The notes beneath the pieces were generated by a model. The model was not told where the DNA came from and made no database searches. It saw nothing but the letters and a program-made list of their open reading frames with translations. The translations under genes were made by a program, and so were the position numbers. Positions 43,573-53,820 of a stretch of DNA of 64,000 bases are shown in pieces; the stretch's first letter is position 1, and the number at the start of each line of letters is the position of its first letter. This stretch comes from Nonomuraea typhae (GTDB taxonomy: Bacteria > Actinomycetota > Actinomycetes > Streptosporangiales > Streptosporangiaceae), in assembly GCF_009760925.1 (NCBI RefSeq), contig NZ_VRLV01000003.1, positions 186,001-250,000 of the forward strand, in the 5' to 3' direction.

Positions 43573-44642
43573 ACAGCATCACGCTCGACGACGTCGAGGA
43601 CCTCGCGCTCGGCGCGGTCGTCCTGGGCACCGGCGGCGGCGGTGACCCCTACATCGCGAAGATCATGCTGCGCGAGGCCATCGCCAAGCACGGCCCGATC
43701 GAGATCGTCAACGCCGCCGACCTCGACCCGGACGGCCTGCTCCTGCCGATCTGCATGGTCGGGGCGCCCACGGTGGTCGTGGAGAAGTTCCCGAACGGCG
43801 ACGAGGCCGGGCGGGTGCTCAGAGCCCTGGAAAGCCATCTCGGCCGCACCGGGGTGGCGGTGTTACCGCTGGAGAACGGCGGCCTGAACTCGTTGTTCCC
43901 GCTCGTGGTCGCCGCCGAACTGGGGCTGCCCTGCGTGGACGCCGACGCGATCAGGCGGGCCTTCCCGCAGATCGAGATGAGCCTGTTCACCCTGGCCGGG
44001 CTGTCGGTCACCCCGATGACCATGGCCGACTCCATGGGCAACTACGTCTTCTTCGACTCCGTCGACAACGCCACCGGGGAGAGGCTGGCGCGCTCGTGCG
44101 TGGCCCAGATGGGGATGCTCGCCGTGGTGAGCGCCTATGCCGTCACCGCCGGCGAGTGCGCGCGGTTCGCCGCGAACGGCTCGCTGACCTACTGCCTGGA
44201 GATCGGCCGCAGGATCCGCGCGATCCAGGAGGGCAGGCCGGGGGCCTACGCCGAGTTCCTGCGCTTCTGCGAGGCCGAGATCCTGTTCACCGGCAAGGTC
44301 GCCGACATCGAACGCCGCACCACCGGCGGCTGGGCCCGCGGCACCATCACGCTGACCCACCTCGACGACCCCCTGCGCGCCATGCGCGTGGAGGTGCAGA
44401 ACGAGAACCTGATCGCCTTCGAGGACGGCGAGCCGAAGGCGATGGTTCCCGACCTCATCACCCTGCTCGACACCGAGACCGGCACCGCCATGACCACCGA
44501 GTCGGTCGCCTACGGCCAGCGCCTGCACGTGATCGCGATGCCGGCGCTGCCGCAGTGGCACACGCCGGAGGGGCTCGCGCTGGCCGGGCCGCGCGCGTTC
44601 GGCTACGACCTCGACTTCGTGCCCATCGGAGGGACCCGATGA
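43569..44642 (+). CDS. DUF917-domain protein
   Basis: 357 residues. The N-terminus GTGGGGDPYIAKIMLREAI and the C-terminal DLITLLDTETGTAMTTESVAYGQRLHVIAMPA follow the DUF917 pattern. DUF917 proteins sit with hydantoinase/oxoprolinase subunits and probably bind part of the substrate or active site; biochemistry is limited. The GTG start overlaps the upstream stop and its stop overlaps the hydantoinase start. TTA at codon 99. Confidence 0.85.
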   Translation: MNSITLDDVEDLALGAVVLGTGGGGDPYIAKIMLREAIAKHGPIEIVNAADLDPDGLLLPICMVGAPTVVVEKFPNGDEAGRVLRALESHLGRTGVAVLPLENGGLNSLFPLVVAAELGLPCVDADAIRRAFPQIEMSLFTLAGLSVTPMTMADSMGNYVFFDSVDNATGERLARSCVAQMGMLAVVSAYAVTAGECARFAANGSLTYCLEIGRRIRAIQEGRPGAYAEFLRFCEAEILFTGKVADIERRTTGGWARGTITLTHLDDPLRAMRVEVQNENLIAFEDGEPKAMVPDLITLLDTETGTAMTTESVAYGQRLHVIAMPALPQWHTPEGLALAGPRAFGYDLDFVPIGGTR

Positions 44643-46183
44643 CGACCATCCGCATCGGCATCGACGTCGGCGGCACCAACACCGACGTCGTGGCCGTCGA
44701 CGCCGCCGGGCACGTCGTGACGTGGCACAAGACCCCGACGACCGCGACGCTGTTCGACGGCATCGGGACCGGCCTGGCGGCCGTGCTCGCGAGGGTACGG
44801 CCGGCCGACGTCGGCCACGTGATGCTCGGCACGACGCACCCGGTCAACGCGCTCATCGCCAGGAGCAACCTGGCCCGGGTCGGCGTGCTGCGCATCGGAG
44901 CCCCCGCCACGTTGTCGATCTCCCCGCTGGCGGACTGGCCGCGCGACCTGGCCGGCCTGGTCTGCGCCTACAGCGCGGTCGTGCGCGGCGGCCACGAGTT
45001 CGACGGCAGCGAGATGGGCCCGCTGGACGAGGACGCCGTCCGCGCCTTCGCCAAAGCCTGCGGCACCATCGTGGACGCCATCGCGCTGACCGGCGTGCAC
45101 TCCCCCGCCAACCCCGCGCACGAGATCCGCGCCGGGCAGATCCTGGCCGAGGAGCTCGGCGAGGACTTCCCCGTCACCCTGGGACACCAGATCGGCGGGC
45201 TCGGGCTGCTCGAACGCGAGAACTCCGCGACGCTCAACGCGGCCCTGCGCTTCGTCGGCGCGGAGGTGGTGACCGGCCTCGAGCAGGCGCTGTCCGCCCA
45301 CGACCTGCGGGCCGAGATCTACATGACGCAGAACGACGGCACGCTGCTGAGCGCGGCCGAGGCGGCGCGCCGGCCGGTCATGACGATCGGCTCCGGCCCG
45401 ACGAACTCCATGCGCGGCGCGGCCCACCTGTCCGGGCTGACGGACGCGATCATCATGGACGTCGGCGGCACCTCCACCGACGTCGGCATGCTGGTGGGCG
45501 GCTTCCCGCGCGAGTCGGCGCTGCCCGTGGAGATCGGCGGGGTCCGTACGAACTACCGCATGCCCGACCTCATCTCCGTCGGGCTGGGCGGCGGAACCGT
45601 GGTCCGCGCGGACGAGAGCCTGCGGATCGGGCCGGACAGCGTCGCGCACCGCCTGACCGAACGCGCCCGCGTCTTCGGCGGGGACACGCTCACCCTCACC
45701 GACGTGTCGGTCCTGGCCGGGCGCCTGGCGGCGGGCGAGCCCGGCCGCGCCGCCGACGTGCCCCGCTCGCTGGCCGGGCAGGCCATGGCGTGGGTCGACG
45801 ACACGATCGGCAGGCTGGCCGACCGGATCAAGGTGGCCCGGTCGGACCTGCCCCTGGTCGCCGTCGGCGGCGGCGCGCACCTGATCCCGGAGGAGATCCC
45901 CGGCGTCAGCACCGTGCACCGCCACGAGTACGCCGCGGTCGCCAACGCCATCGGCGCCGCCATCGCCGAGGCGTCCGGGACGCTCGACCGGACCTACCAG
46001 TTCTCCGACGGGGGCCGCGAGGCGTGCCTCGAAGCCGCCAAACGGGCCGCCGTCGACGCCGCGGTGCGCGCCGGGGCCGACCCCGCCGGCACGCGCATCA
46101 CCGCCATCACCGAGATCCCCATCTCCTACCTGCCCGGCGACAGCGTCCGCGTCCAGGTCAAGGCCACCGGCCCGCTGACCTGA
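44639..46183 (+). CDS. Hydantoinase/oxoprolinase (HyuA-type) subunit
   Basis: 514 residues. Two actin/HSP70-like ATP-binding motifs are visible: IGIDVGGTNTDVVAVD near residue 6 and IIMDVGGTSTDVGML near 277, with LVAVGGGAHLIPEEI near 405. The family cleaves hydantoin-like or oxoproline-like rings with ATP. At 514 residues it is shorter than full HyuA proteins (about 690), and the missing part may be supplied by the DUF917 partner. Last gene of the PucR-linked operon, ending 1 bp from the convergent regulator gene. Confidence 0.88.
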   Translation: MTTIRIGIDVGGTNTDVVAVDAAGHVVTWHKTPTTATLFDGIGTGLAAVLARVRPADVGHVMLGTTHPVNALIARSNLARVGVLRIGAPATLSISPLADWPRDLAGLVCAYSAVVRGGHEFDGSEMGPLDEDAVRAFAKACGTIVDAIALTGVHSPANPAHEIRAGQILAEELGEDFPVTLGHQIGGLGLLERENSATLNAALRFVGAEVVTGLEQALSAHDLRAEIYMTQNDGTLLSAAEAARRPVMTIGSGPTNSMRGAAHLSGLTDAIIMDVGGTSTDVGMLVGGFPRESALPVEIGGVRTNYRMPDLISVGLGGGTVVRADESLRIGPDSVAHRLTERARVFGGDTLTLTDVSVLAGRLAAGEPGRAADVPRSLAGQAMAWVDDTIGRLADRIKVARSDLPLVAVGGGAHLIPEEIPGVSTVHRHEYAAVANAIGAAIAEASGTLDRTYQFSDGGREACLEAAKRAAVDAAVRAGADPAGTRITAITEIPISYLPGDSVRVQVKATGPLT

Positions 46184-46184
46184 C

Positions 46185-47201
46185 CTAGCCGCCGTTGAGG
46201 AGGGTGACGCCGAGCGGCGTGAGGGTGTGGATCACGGTGTTGCGGTGCCGCAGCGTGGTGATCAGGCCCGCCTCGCGCAGCACGGTGGTGTGCTGGCTGG
46301 CGCCCGCCGCGGTGATGCCCAGGTGGCGGGCGATCTCGCTGGTGGTGCGGCCGTCGGCGGCCGCCTCCAGGACGGCGGCACGGGTACGGCCGAGCAGCGC
46401 GGCCAGGCGTTGCCCGGTGGTCTGCTCGCCGCTGCTCCACATGTCCAGGCCGGCCCGCAGGTCGGGGTGGGCGGGAAGGACGAGGATGAAGGGGCTGAGC
46501 ACGTCCTCGGGATGCAGGATGGTCGGCCGGTGCAGGAACATGGAGAACGCGATGCTCAGCCCGCGCCCCTCCAGGCGGTATTCCTGGACGTTGACCTGCC
46601 GGTAGGGGTCTCTGGGGGCCTGGTTTCTGCGCATCTCCAGCACGGGCGGCTGCCAGATGAGGGAGGGGTGGGAGGTCAGGATCCCCTCGAGGCCGCGGGT
46701 GGCCAGGAGGCGCGAGGCGAGGAGGGTCTGCGTCTCCAGGTGCGCCCGCACCCGCTGCCAGTAGGGCTCCAGGACGGCGGCGAAGCCGGTGCGCACCGCC
46801 TGGAGCAGCGTTTCGCGCCCGGGGCCGTCGCCGAAGGCCAGGTGGCCGAGGGGTCCGGGCATGGGCCGGGTGCCCGCGAGGTAGTCGATCTCGGCGTGCA
46901 GCATCCAGTGGGGTAAGCCGCGCAGCCGATCCAGCGCCTCGTCGACCTCGGAATGTGTGCCGAACATCGTGGGCAGGTCCATGACGACGCCGTCGGGCGG
47001 GGCCACGAACCGGCTGATCGCCGCGGCGTGGGGAGGGATGCGGTGGCGGGCCTTCTTGCGCCATGCCCCGAACAGGGCGGGGTGCGCGGTGCGCTGCAAC
47101 GTCTGGAGCGCGAACGTCGTTTCCGCGAGCGGCCCCAGTGAGGTGATCAGCCGGACTTTGGCCAGATCTTCGACACTCAAGAGATAACGCCTGATACGCA
47201 T
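46185..47201 (-). CDS. ArsR-like winged-helix regulator
   Basis: 338 residues. The N-terminal 250 residues lack a motif I recognise. The C-terminal winged helix is clear: RLAALLGRTRAAVLEAAADG, TSEIARHLGITAAGASQHTTVLREAGLI, HTLTPLG (about 275-335). Placing the DNA-binding part at the C-terminus suits the ArsR-like family with a large ligand-binding front. ATG 47201 is chosen because an upstream ATG gives only a short weak extension. It is divergent from the LamG giant, 79 bp apart, so it may control it. Confidence 0.82.
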   Translation of the reverse strand: MRIRRYLLSVEDLAKVRLITSLGPLAETTFALQTLQRTAHPALFGAWRKKARHRIPPHAAAISRFVAPPDGVVMDLPTMFGTHSEVDEALDRLRGLPHWMLHAEIDYLAGTRPMPGPLGHLAFGDGPGRETLLQAVRTGFAAVLEPYWQRVRAHLETQTLLASRLLATRGLEGILTSHPSLIWQPPVLEMRRNQAPRDPYRQVNVQEYRLEGRGLSIAFSMFLHRPTILHPEDVLSPFILVLPAHPDLRAGLDMWSSGEQTTGQRLAALLGRTRAAVLEAAADGRTTSEIARHLGITAAGASQHTTVLREAGLITTLRHRNTVIHTLTPLGVTLLNGG

Positions 47202-47280
47202 CAAGTGCCACTGTAGTGCGTCTTTAAGGCCAGCGTGAATGATCTCGAACGGGCCGGACGCCACCACCTAGCTTGATCGC

Positions 47281-50200
47281 ATGCATCCCTGGTTATGCCG
47301 TTGTGTCCTCATGGTGGCCTTAGCCCTCGTAGCGGCACTTGTGCCGGTTCCCGAGGCGCAAGCCGTACCTCCCAAAGAGCCGAGACCGGTCGAGTCACTC
47401 ACCACCGAGACGAGCATCGTCCACGAGCAGCCAGACGGCACGATGACCGCGACGCTGAGCGCGGTCCCCGTCCGCGTCAAGGACGCGGGCGGCTGGAAGG
47501 GCGTCGACACCACGCTGGTACGGCATGCCGACGGCCTGGTGCGCCCGAAGACGGCGGCCGTCGGCCTGGCGTTGTCCGGCGGCGGGGAGAAGGCCCCGCT
47601 GGCCCGGCTGGAGGAGGACGGCAAGGCGCTCGCGCTGAGCTGGCCGGGCCCGCTGCCGGAGCCGAGCCTGGCCGGGCCCGTGGCGACGTACGCCGAGGTG
47701 CTGCCCGGCGTCGACCTGCGCATCCGCGCCGATGCCGGCGGCTATGTCCAGCACCTGGTGGTCAAGAACGCCGAGGCGGCCCGTGCCCTGAAGAGCGTCC
47801 GCTACGCGGTGACGACCACGGGGGTGCGGCTGAAGCCGGGCAAGGACGGCGGGTTGCTCGCGCTCGACGCTGCGGGCAAGACGGTGTTCAGCGCGCCCGC
47901 CTCCGCCATGTGGGACGCGGCGGGACAGGCGGCGCCGTCGGCGCTGCACGAGCCGGACGGGGCGGCCCGGCGCGCGGTGGCGCGGACCGCGGTCGAGGAC
48001 GGCGCGATCGTCGTCACGCCCGACCGGGCGATGCTCACCGACCCGGCCACCCGCTACCCGGTGGTGATCGACCCGGACTGGGAGTCGAGCGCGTCGGCGG
48101 GCTGGGGCAAGGTGTTCTCCGGCAAGCCGGGCACCACGGCCTGGCTGGGCGGCCAGGACGGCGGCGACGCGAAGGTGGGCCAGTGCTATCCGTCGCCGCA
48201 GTGCAACGGGATCGGCGCGGTCCGCACGTACTTCCAGTTCGACACCGGCGCCCTTGCGGGCAAGCAGATCCTCGGCGCCTGGTTCAACATCAGCGTGAAG
48301 TACGGCCCCACGTGCCCGCACACCGCCCGGCACCAGTTGTTCATCGCCACCGGCCAGATCGGCCCGGGCACGAACTGGAGCAACGCCCCGCAGGGCGCCC
48401 TTCTGGACACCAAGCCCGTCGACACCGTCTACGGCAGCTGCTCGGGCTGGAAGGGCGTGGGCTTCGGCGTGGGCGGCAACATCCGCGCCGGTGGGATCTC
48501 CACCTACTTCCTCAAGGCGGAGAACGAGGGCGACGGCCTGTCGTGGCGCAAGTACGCGACCGAGACGGCCAGGCTGATCATCAAGTACAACACCAGGCCC
48601 AACGCGCCCTACGACATGGGCACCGACCCGCCGCTGCCGGCGGCCTGCCGCTGGTGTGAGGGCCGGGCGTGGGTGGGCGACGAGCGGATCCGGCTGCTCA
48701 CCCGGCTGTCCGACCCGGACGGCGACCAGGTCCGCCCGATCTGGGACATCTACACCTCGGGCGAGCGGGAGAACCGCGACTGGGGGCCGACCCAGAGCTC
48801 CGGCGCCATGTTCAGCACCGATCTCGATCTCACCGGCCGCGACGGCAAGACGGTCGACTGGACCGCGTGGGCCGCCGACGGCAACGACGGCGGGCCTTGG
48901 GCCTGGGGGCCCGGCGGCTTCGTCGTGGACCGGACCGGCATCACCACGGCGCCCGCCGTCTCCAGCCCGGAGTATCCCGGCGACAACCGCTGGCACGGCG
49001 GAGTCGACGTGCCCGGCACGTTCACCTTCACCGCCGCCGGGGTGCCCGACGTCGACCACTACCTCTACAACTGGAATCGCGCGCCGTACGTCAAGGTGGA
49101 CGCCGACGCGCTCGGCGGGAAGGCGAGCGTGACCGCCACGCCGCCGGGTGACGGACCGCAGACGCTGGCCGTGCAGAGCGTGGACCGGGCCGGCCACCGC
49201 AGCCCGATTACCAACTACCGCTTCTACGTGCGCGGCGGCAACGGCCCCCTGGCGCACTGGCGCATGGACGGCTCGCCCGCGGACAGCGCCTTCCTCGGCG
49301 ACCGCGACGGCACCCTGCACGGCAGCGCCGGCTACGTGGCCGGCGCGGTGGGCTCGGCGCTGCGGCTCGACGGCTCCGGCGCCCACTTCAGCGCCCCGCA
49401 CACGGTCAGGACCGACGTCGCCTTCTCCGCCTCGGCCTGGGTCAAGGCGGACGAGGCGGGCAGGGCGCGCTCGGCGGTGAGCCAGGAGAACGGCTTCGAC
49501 CTCGGCTTCCGCCCGGCCGACGGCGGACGGTGGGCCTTCACCATGGGCGCCGACACCGTCGCCTCGGCCACGACGGCCAAGCTCGGGACGTGGACGCATC
49601 TGGCGGCCGTCTACGAACCGCGGCAGAACACGATGACGTTGTACGTGAACGGCGTGCGCTCCGGCTCTCTCGCCCGTACGGCGGCGCCGTCCAACGTGGC
49701 CGGTCCGGTGCGGGCGGGCGGCCCCGAGCCGTGGTCCGGCGCCGTCGACGAGGTCCGCGTCTACGACCGGGCGCTGGCCGAGGCGGAGGTGAAGGCCGCG
49801 GTCGGCGCCGACAACGTGCAGACGGGGCACTGGAAGTTCGACGACCGCACCGGCACGACGGCGGTCAACGAGGTCCAGGGCGGCCAGCACGGCGTGCTCT
49901 CCCAGGGCGCCTCCTTCATCGGCACGGGCGCCTCGGGCGGCTCGCTCCGGCTGGACGGCAGGAGCGGGCAGGTGTCCACGTCCGGGCCGGTGGTCGCGAC
50001 CGACCAGAGCTTCTCCGCCGCGGCGTGGGTCTACCTGGACCAGGCGCCGCCGGTCGAGCACACCGCGACGGTCGTCTCCCAGGACGGGCAGGTCAACAGC
50101 GGGTTCATGCTCGGCTATCGCAGGGAGAGCGAGACCCGGGGCTCGTGGGAGTTCTTCACGCCGGGCGAGGACGCGCCGCGGCACGACGGCGACGTGTACG

Positions 50201-53200
50201 CGCGCAGCTCGGAGCCCGCGCAGGTGGGCGCGCCGACGCACCTGGCCGCGGTCTACGACGCGCCGGCCAGGCAGCTCAGGCTCTACGTCAACGGGCGGCT
50301 CGCGGGCAGCGCGGCCCGGCCCTCCGGCTTCGACGCCACCGGCGCGATGCTGGTCGGGCGGCACAAGTGGAACACCGCCATCGGCGGCTACTGGCCCGGC
50401 TGGATCGACGACCTGCGCACCTACAGCCGGGCGCTGGCCTCGGAGGAGATCCAGGGAATCGTCGGCCAGGCCAACGTGACCTCGGCCTACTGGAAGCTCG
50501 ACGGCAGCGCCAAGGACGAGTCCGTCCCCGCGCGCGAGGGCGAGCTGAGGGGCGGCGCCGCGTGGACGGCCGGGCAGAGCGCCAAGCCCGACCCGGACGA
50601 CCTGGCGCTGCGGCTCGACGGAAAGAGCGGCGGCCACCTGCGGGCCGGCTCCGTCGTGGACACGACGCAGAGCTTCGCCGTCGCCGCCTGGGCCAGGCTC
50701 GACGGGTACCCGGCCTTCGGCCAGCACCCGGCGGTGATCTCCCAGGACGGCGCGCGCTCGGCCGTCTTCCAGCTCCAGGCCACCCCCACCGGCAACTGGG
50801 CCTTCACCCTGTGGAACGGCGACGGCGGCGGGGACGGCCGCCGGGTCACCGGGCCCAAGATCCAATCGGGGGTCTGGACTCATCTGGTGGCCATGTACGA
50901 CGCGGGCGCCCGGCGCATGTCGCTGTTCGTCAACGGCAAGCCCGCGGGGACCGAACCGCGACACCAGACGTGGAACAACCCCTCCGGTTCGATGACGATC
51001 GGCCGCTCCCTGTGGGAGGGCGCCGAGGTCGACTTCTTCGCCGGCGCGGTCGACGACGTCGCCGTCTACAACCGGGTGCTGTTCGACGGCGAGATCAGCA
51101 CGATGGCCGGCCGGGACCTCGCCCTGGTGCACAACTGGACCCTCGACGAGCCGAGCGGCACGGGGGCGGCGGACTCCACGGGCGCCAGGACGGCCACGCT
51201 CGCCGGCGACGCCCGCTTCGTGCCCGGCCGGTCGGGCAACGCGATCGCGCTCGACGGCGCCGGGGACCACGTCTCCGCCGAGGGCGTCGACCTGCGTACC
51301 GACCAGGCGTTCACCGTCTCCGCATGGGTGAACCTGACCGGCAGCGACTGCGACCTGACCGTGCGCGTGCGCTGCAAGGTGGACGCGGTCAGCCTCGACG
51401 GCGACCAGGCCAGCAAGTTCCGGCTCGGCCACGTCCGCGACCGCGGCGACAACCTGGAGGGCACCTGGACTTTCGAGATGACCGAATCGGACGCCGCCGG
51501 CGGGACGGTCACCAAGGCCGCCGTCTCCGGCAAGCCGGGCGAGCTCACCGACTGGGTGCACCTGACCGGCGTCTACCAGCCCGAGGTGAAGAAGATCTGG
51601 CTCTACGTCGACGGCGTCCGCGTCGGCGACGGGACCCAGAACACCCAGTGGCACGCGAACGGCGCCCTGCGGATCGGGCGCGGCAAGGCGGATGAGTACT
51701 GGCGCGGCAAGGTCGACGACGTGCGGTTGTACGCGGGGGCGCTGTCGAAGGAGCGCGTGTTCGGCCTCTACGGCTCCTACCCCGCCCAGGCCGGCGCCGC
51801 CACGCTGCCCCGCGCCGACCTCGGCGCCTGGAAGTTCGACGAGGGATCCGGCCCGGCTGCGGCCGACGCGGGCGGGCGCAACCTGCCGCTGACGCTGAAG
51901 GGCGGCGCCACCTGGCACTGGGGGCGCTACGGCCACGCCGTGGCCCTCGACGGGAACGCCGCCTACGCCGAGACGGCCGGGCCCGTGGTGGACACCGGCC
52001 GCAGTTTCTCCGTGGCCGCCTGGGCCCACCTCAGCGGTCCCGGCACCGCCAACCGGGTCGTGATCGGCCAGGACGGCAACCGGGTGAGCACGTTCATGCT
52101 CATGTACGACGCGGGGAAGGGCAGGTGGGCGGCAGCCGTACCGGACGGCGACACCGACAACCCGCAGTCCACGCTCGTCTACTCGGCCGCGCCCGCCGCC
52201 ACCGACGACTGGACGCACCTCGTGCTCTCCTACGACGCGGCCCGCCGGCAACTGCGGCTCTACGTCAACGGCCTGCTCAGCGGCGCGCAGACGAACGTGA
52301 CCGTGCAGAACGCCCCCGGCCCGCTGACCGTCGGGCGGGCCAAGTGGAACGGCGCGCCGTCCGCCTTCTTCCCCAAGTACGTCGACGACGTCCGCGTGTA
52401 CGGCAAGGCCCTCAGCGACGGCGAGGCCGGGAAGGTCTACGACGACATCGAGCCGATGGAGTTCGAGTTCTACCGCTTCGACGACGGCACCACCCGCGAC
52501 ACCTCCTGGCGCGGCCAGCACCTGACGGCCACCGGCGGGGCCGGGTTCGCCCCCGGCGTCCAGGGGCAGGCGCTCAAGCTGGACGGCGTGAACGACGCGG
52601 CCGTGGCGGCGACCAGCTCGGTCTCGGCGCGGGGCAGCTTCGGGATCTCCGCCTGGGTCAAGCTCGCGCGCACCGACCAGGTCGCCACCGTGGTCAGCCA
52701 GGGCGGCCGCCGGATGTCCGCCTTCGCGCTGCAGTACCGGCCCGGCCTCAACCGGTGGGTGTTCGGCGGGGCGCAGGAGGACGCCGACGGCGCCGCGGCC
52801 GTCCACGCGCGCTCGCGCACCGCGCCCAGGGCGGACCAGTGGACGCACCTCATGGGCGTCTACGACTTCCCCGCCCGGCAGCTGCGCCTCTACGTGAACG
52901 GCGAGTTCTCCGGATCCAGGGACGGCGTGACGCTCTGGGCGCCGTCCGGCGAGCTGAACGTCGGCAGGGACCTGGCCGACGGGCAGCCGGCCGGCTACTT
53001 CCCCGGCCTGATCGACGACCTCAGGATCGGCTTCGGCGCCCTGGCCGAGCCCGACATCGCGGTCCGCGGAGGTTACCCCAAGCCGCAGCCCGGCCAGCTC
53101 GGCCGCTTCGTCAACGCCGCCGGCGAGCACTACACGGCGCCGACCGGGGCGGAGATCCGGCCCGGCTACCACTTCGAGGGCGTGCTCGGCCTGCCCGCCG

Positions 53201-53820
53201 TACCGGGGCCCGGCACCACGATGCTCTACTCCTGCGAGAAGGACGGAGACCTGTTCACCTCGGCCGAGGCCGGCTGCGAGGGCGGCGCGAAGCTCGGCGA
53301 GATCGGCCTGGTCCGCACCGCGCAGACCGGCGGGCCGCCGGCCATCCCGATCTACCGGTGCGCCTCCGCCACGGAACGCTTCGAGTCCAGGGACGCCCAG
53401 TGCGAGGGCGTGCGCACGGACAAGCTGCTCGGCTACACGACCGCCTACGCGGTGCTGGCCCGCTACAACCTGCCCGGCTACCACCACCGCAGCCTGATCG
53501 ACGGGCCCCCGCCCGGGCACAAGAGCGACGGGCCCCAGGGCTACCTCGCCCTCACCCATGAGCCGGGCACCCAGACGCTGATGAGCTGCGGGGACGGCAG
53601 CCGCCAGTTCGTCTCCACCGACCAGAACTGCGAGGGCAAGACGGTGCTGTCCTGGCTCGGCAAGTCCTGGACCCAGCCACCTCAGGGGCGCCCCAGCCAC
53701 GAGCTCGTGCGCTGCACCTTCAACGGCGGCAGCTTCGTCAACATCGGCGACTGCGGCGGCTATCCCTTCGAGCGCTCGCTCGGCCACGTTCCCACCACGA
53801 TCGCGGAGGCCACCTCATGA
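47281..53820 (+). CDS. Giant secreted protein with six LamG-like domains
   Basis: 2179 residues. Signal peptide 1-29 ends near AQA. An N-terminal region (about 30-450) resembles the DNRLRE-type cell-surface segment, followed by a fibronectin-like stretch. Six jellyroll/LamG domains start near residues 655, 848, 1068, 1283, 1514 and 1727, each with TLYVNG-type and VDDVRVY-type strands. A Cys-rich repeat region (1935-2175, LYSCEKDGDLF, IYRCASATERF, LMSCGDGSRQF) ends it. TTA codons 5 and 14. Its stop overlaps the RHS gene start, implying one export/adhesion system. Probably a cell-surface adhesion or delivery partner of the RHS protein. Confidence 0.85.
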   Translation: MHPWLCRCVLMVALALVAALVPVPEAQAVPPKEPRPVESLTTETSIVHEQPDGTMTATLSAVPVRVKDAGGWKGVDTTLVRHADGLVRPKTAAVGLALSGGGEKAPLARLEEDGKALALSWPGPLPEPSLAGPVATYAEVLPGVDLRIRADAGGYVQHLVVKNAEAARALKSVRYAVTTTGVRLKPGKDGGLLALDAAGKTVFSAPASAMWDAAGQAAPSALHEPDGAARRAVARTAVEDGAIVVTPDRAMLTDPATRYPVVIDPDWESSASAGWGKVFSGKPGTTAWLGGQDGGDAKVGQCYPSPQCNGIGAVRTYFQFDTGALAGKQILGAWFNISVKYGPTCPHTARHQLFIATGQIGPGTNWSNAPQGALLDTKPVDTVYGSCSGWKGVGFGVGGNIRAGGISTYFLKAENEGDGLSWRKYATETARLIIKYNTRPNAPYDMGTDPPLPAACRWCEGRAWVGDERIRLLTRLSDPDGDQVRPIWDIYTSGERENRDWGPTQSSGAMFSTDLDLTGRDGKTVDWTAWAADGNDGGPWAWGPGGFVVDRTGITTAPAVSSPEYPGDNRWHGGVDVPGTFTFTAAGVPDVDHYLYNWNRAPYVKVDADALGGKASVTATPPGDGPQTLAVQSVDRAGHRSPITNYRFYVRGGNGPLAHWRMDGSPADSAFLGDRDGTLHGSAGYVAGAVGSALRLDGSGAHFSAPHTVRTDVAFSASAWVKADEAGRARSAVSQENGFDLGFRPADGGRWAFTMGADTVASATTAKLGTWTHLAAVYEPRQNTMTLYVNGVRSGSLARTAAPSNVAGPVRAGGPEPWSGAVDEVRVYDRALAEAEVKAAVGADNVQTGHWKFDDRTGTTAVNEVQGGQHGVLSQGASFIGTGASGGSLRLDGRSGQVSTSGPVVATDQSFSAAAWVYLDQAPPVEHTATVVSQDGQVNSGFMLGYRRESETRGSWEFFTPGEDAPRHDGDVYARSSEPAQVGAPTHLAAVYDAPARQLRLYVNGRLAGSAARPSGFDATGAMLVGRHKWNTAIGGYWPGWIDDLRTYSRALASEEIQGIVGQANVTSAYWKLDGSAKDESVPAREGELRGGAAWTAGQSAKPDPDDLALRLDGKSGGHLRAGSVVDTTQSFAVAAWARLDGYPAFGQHPAVISQDGARSAVFQLQATPTGNWAFTLWNGDGGGDGRRVTGPKIQSGVWTHLVAMYDAGARRMSLFVNGKPAGTEPRHQTWNNPSGSMTIGRSLWEGAEVDFFAGAVDDVAVYNRVLFDGEISTMAGRDLALVHNWTLDEPSGTGAADSTGARTATLAGDARFVPGRSGNAIALDGAGDHVSAEGVDLRTDQAFTVSAWVNLTGSDCDLTVRVRCKVDAVSLDGDQASKFRLGHVRDRGDNLEGTWTFEMTESDAAGGTVTKAAVSGKPGELTDWVHLTGVYQPEVKKIWLYVDGVRVGDGTQNTQWHANGALRIGRGKADEYWRGKVDDVRLYAGALSKERVFGLYGSYPAQAGAATLPRADLGAWKFDEGSGPAAADAGGRNLPLTLKGGATWHWGRYGHAVALDGNAAYAETAGPVVDTGRSFSVAAWAHLSGPGTANRVVIGQDGNRVSTFMLMYDAGKGRWAAAVPDGDTDNPQSTLVYSAAPAATDDWTHLVLSYDAARRQLRLYVNGLLSGAQTNVTVQNAPGPLTVGRAKWNGAPSAFFPKYVDDVRVYGKALSDGEAGKVYDDIEPMEFEFYRFDDGTTRDTSWRGQHLTATGGAGFAPGVQGQALKLDGVNDAAVAATSSVSARGSFGISAWVKLARTDQVATVVSQGGRRMSAFALQYRPGLNRWVFGGAQEDADGAAAVHARSRTAPRADQWTHLMGVYDFPARQLRLYVNGEFSGSRDGVTLWAPSGELNVGRDLADGQPAGYFPGLIDDLRIGFGALAEPDIAVRGGYPKPQPGQLGRFVNAAGEHYTAPTGAEIRPGYHFEGVLGLPAVPGPGTTMLYSCEKDGDLFTSAEAGCEGGAKLGEIGLVRTAQTGGPPAIPIYRCASATERFESRDAQCEGVRTDKLLGYTTAYAVLARYNLPGYHHRSLIDGPPPGHKSDGPQGYLALTHEPGTQTLMSCGDGSRQFVSTDQNCEGKTVLSWLGKSWTQPPQGRPSHELVRCTFNGGSFVNIGDCGGYPFERSLGHVPTTIAEATS

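Noticed and set aside
47395..53787. 2130-residue open frame on the minus strand opposite the LamG gene
   Set aside because: Complementary shadow of the repetitive LamG coding sequence; Val/Gly/Arg/His-rich, no domain, no ribosome site.
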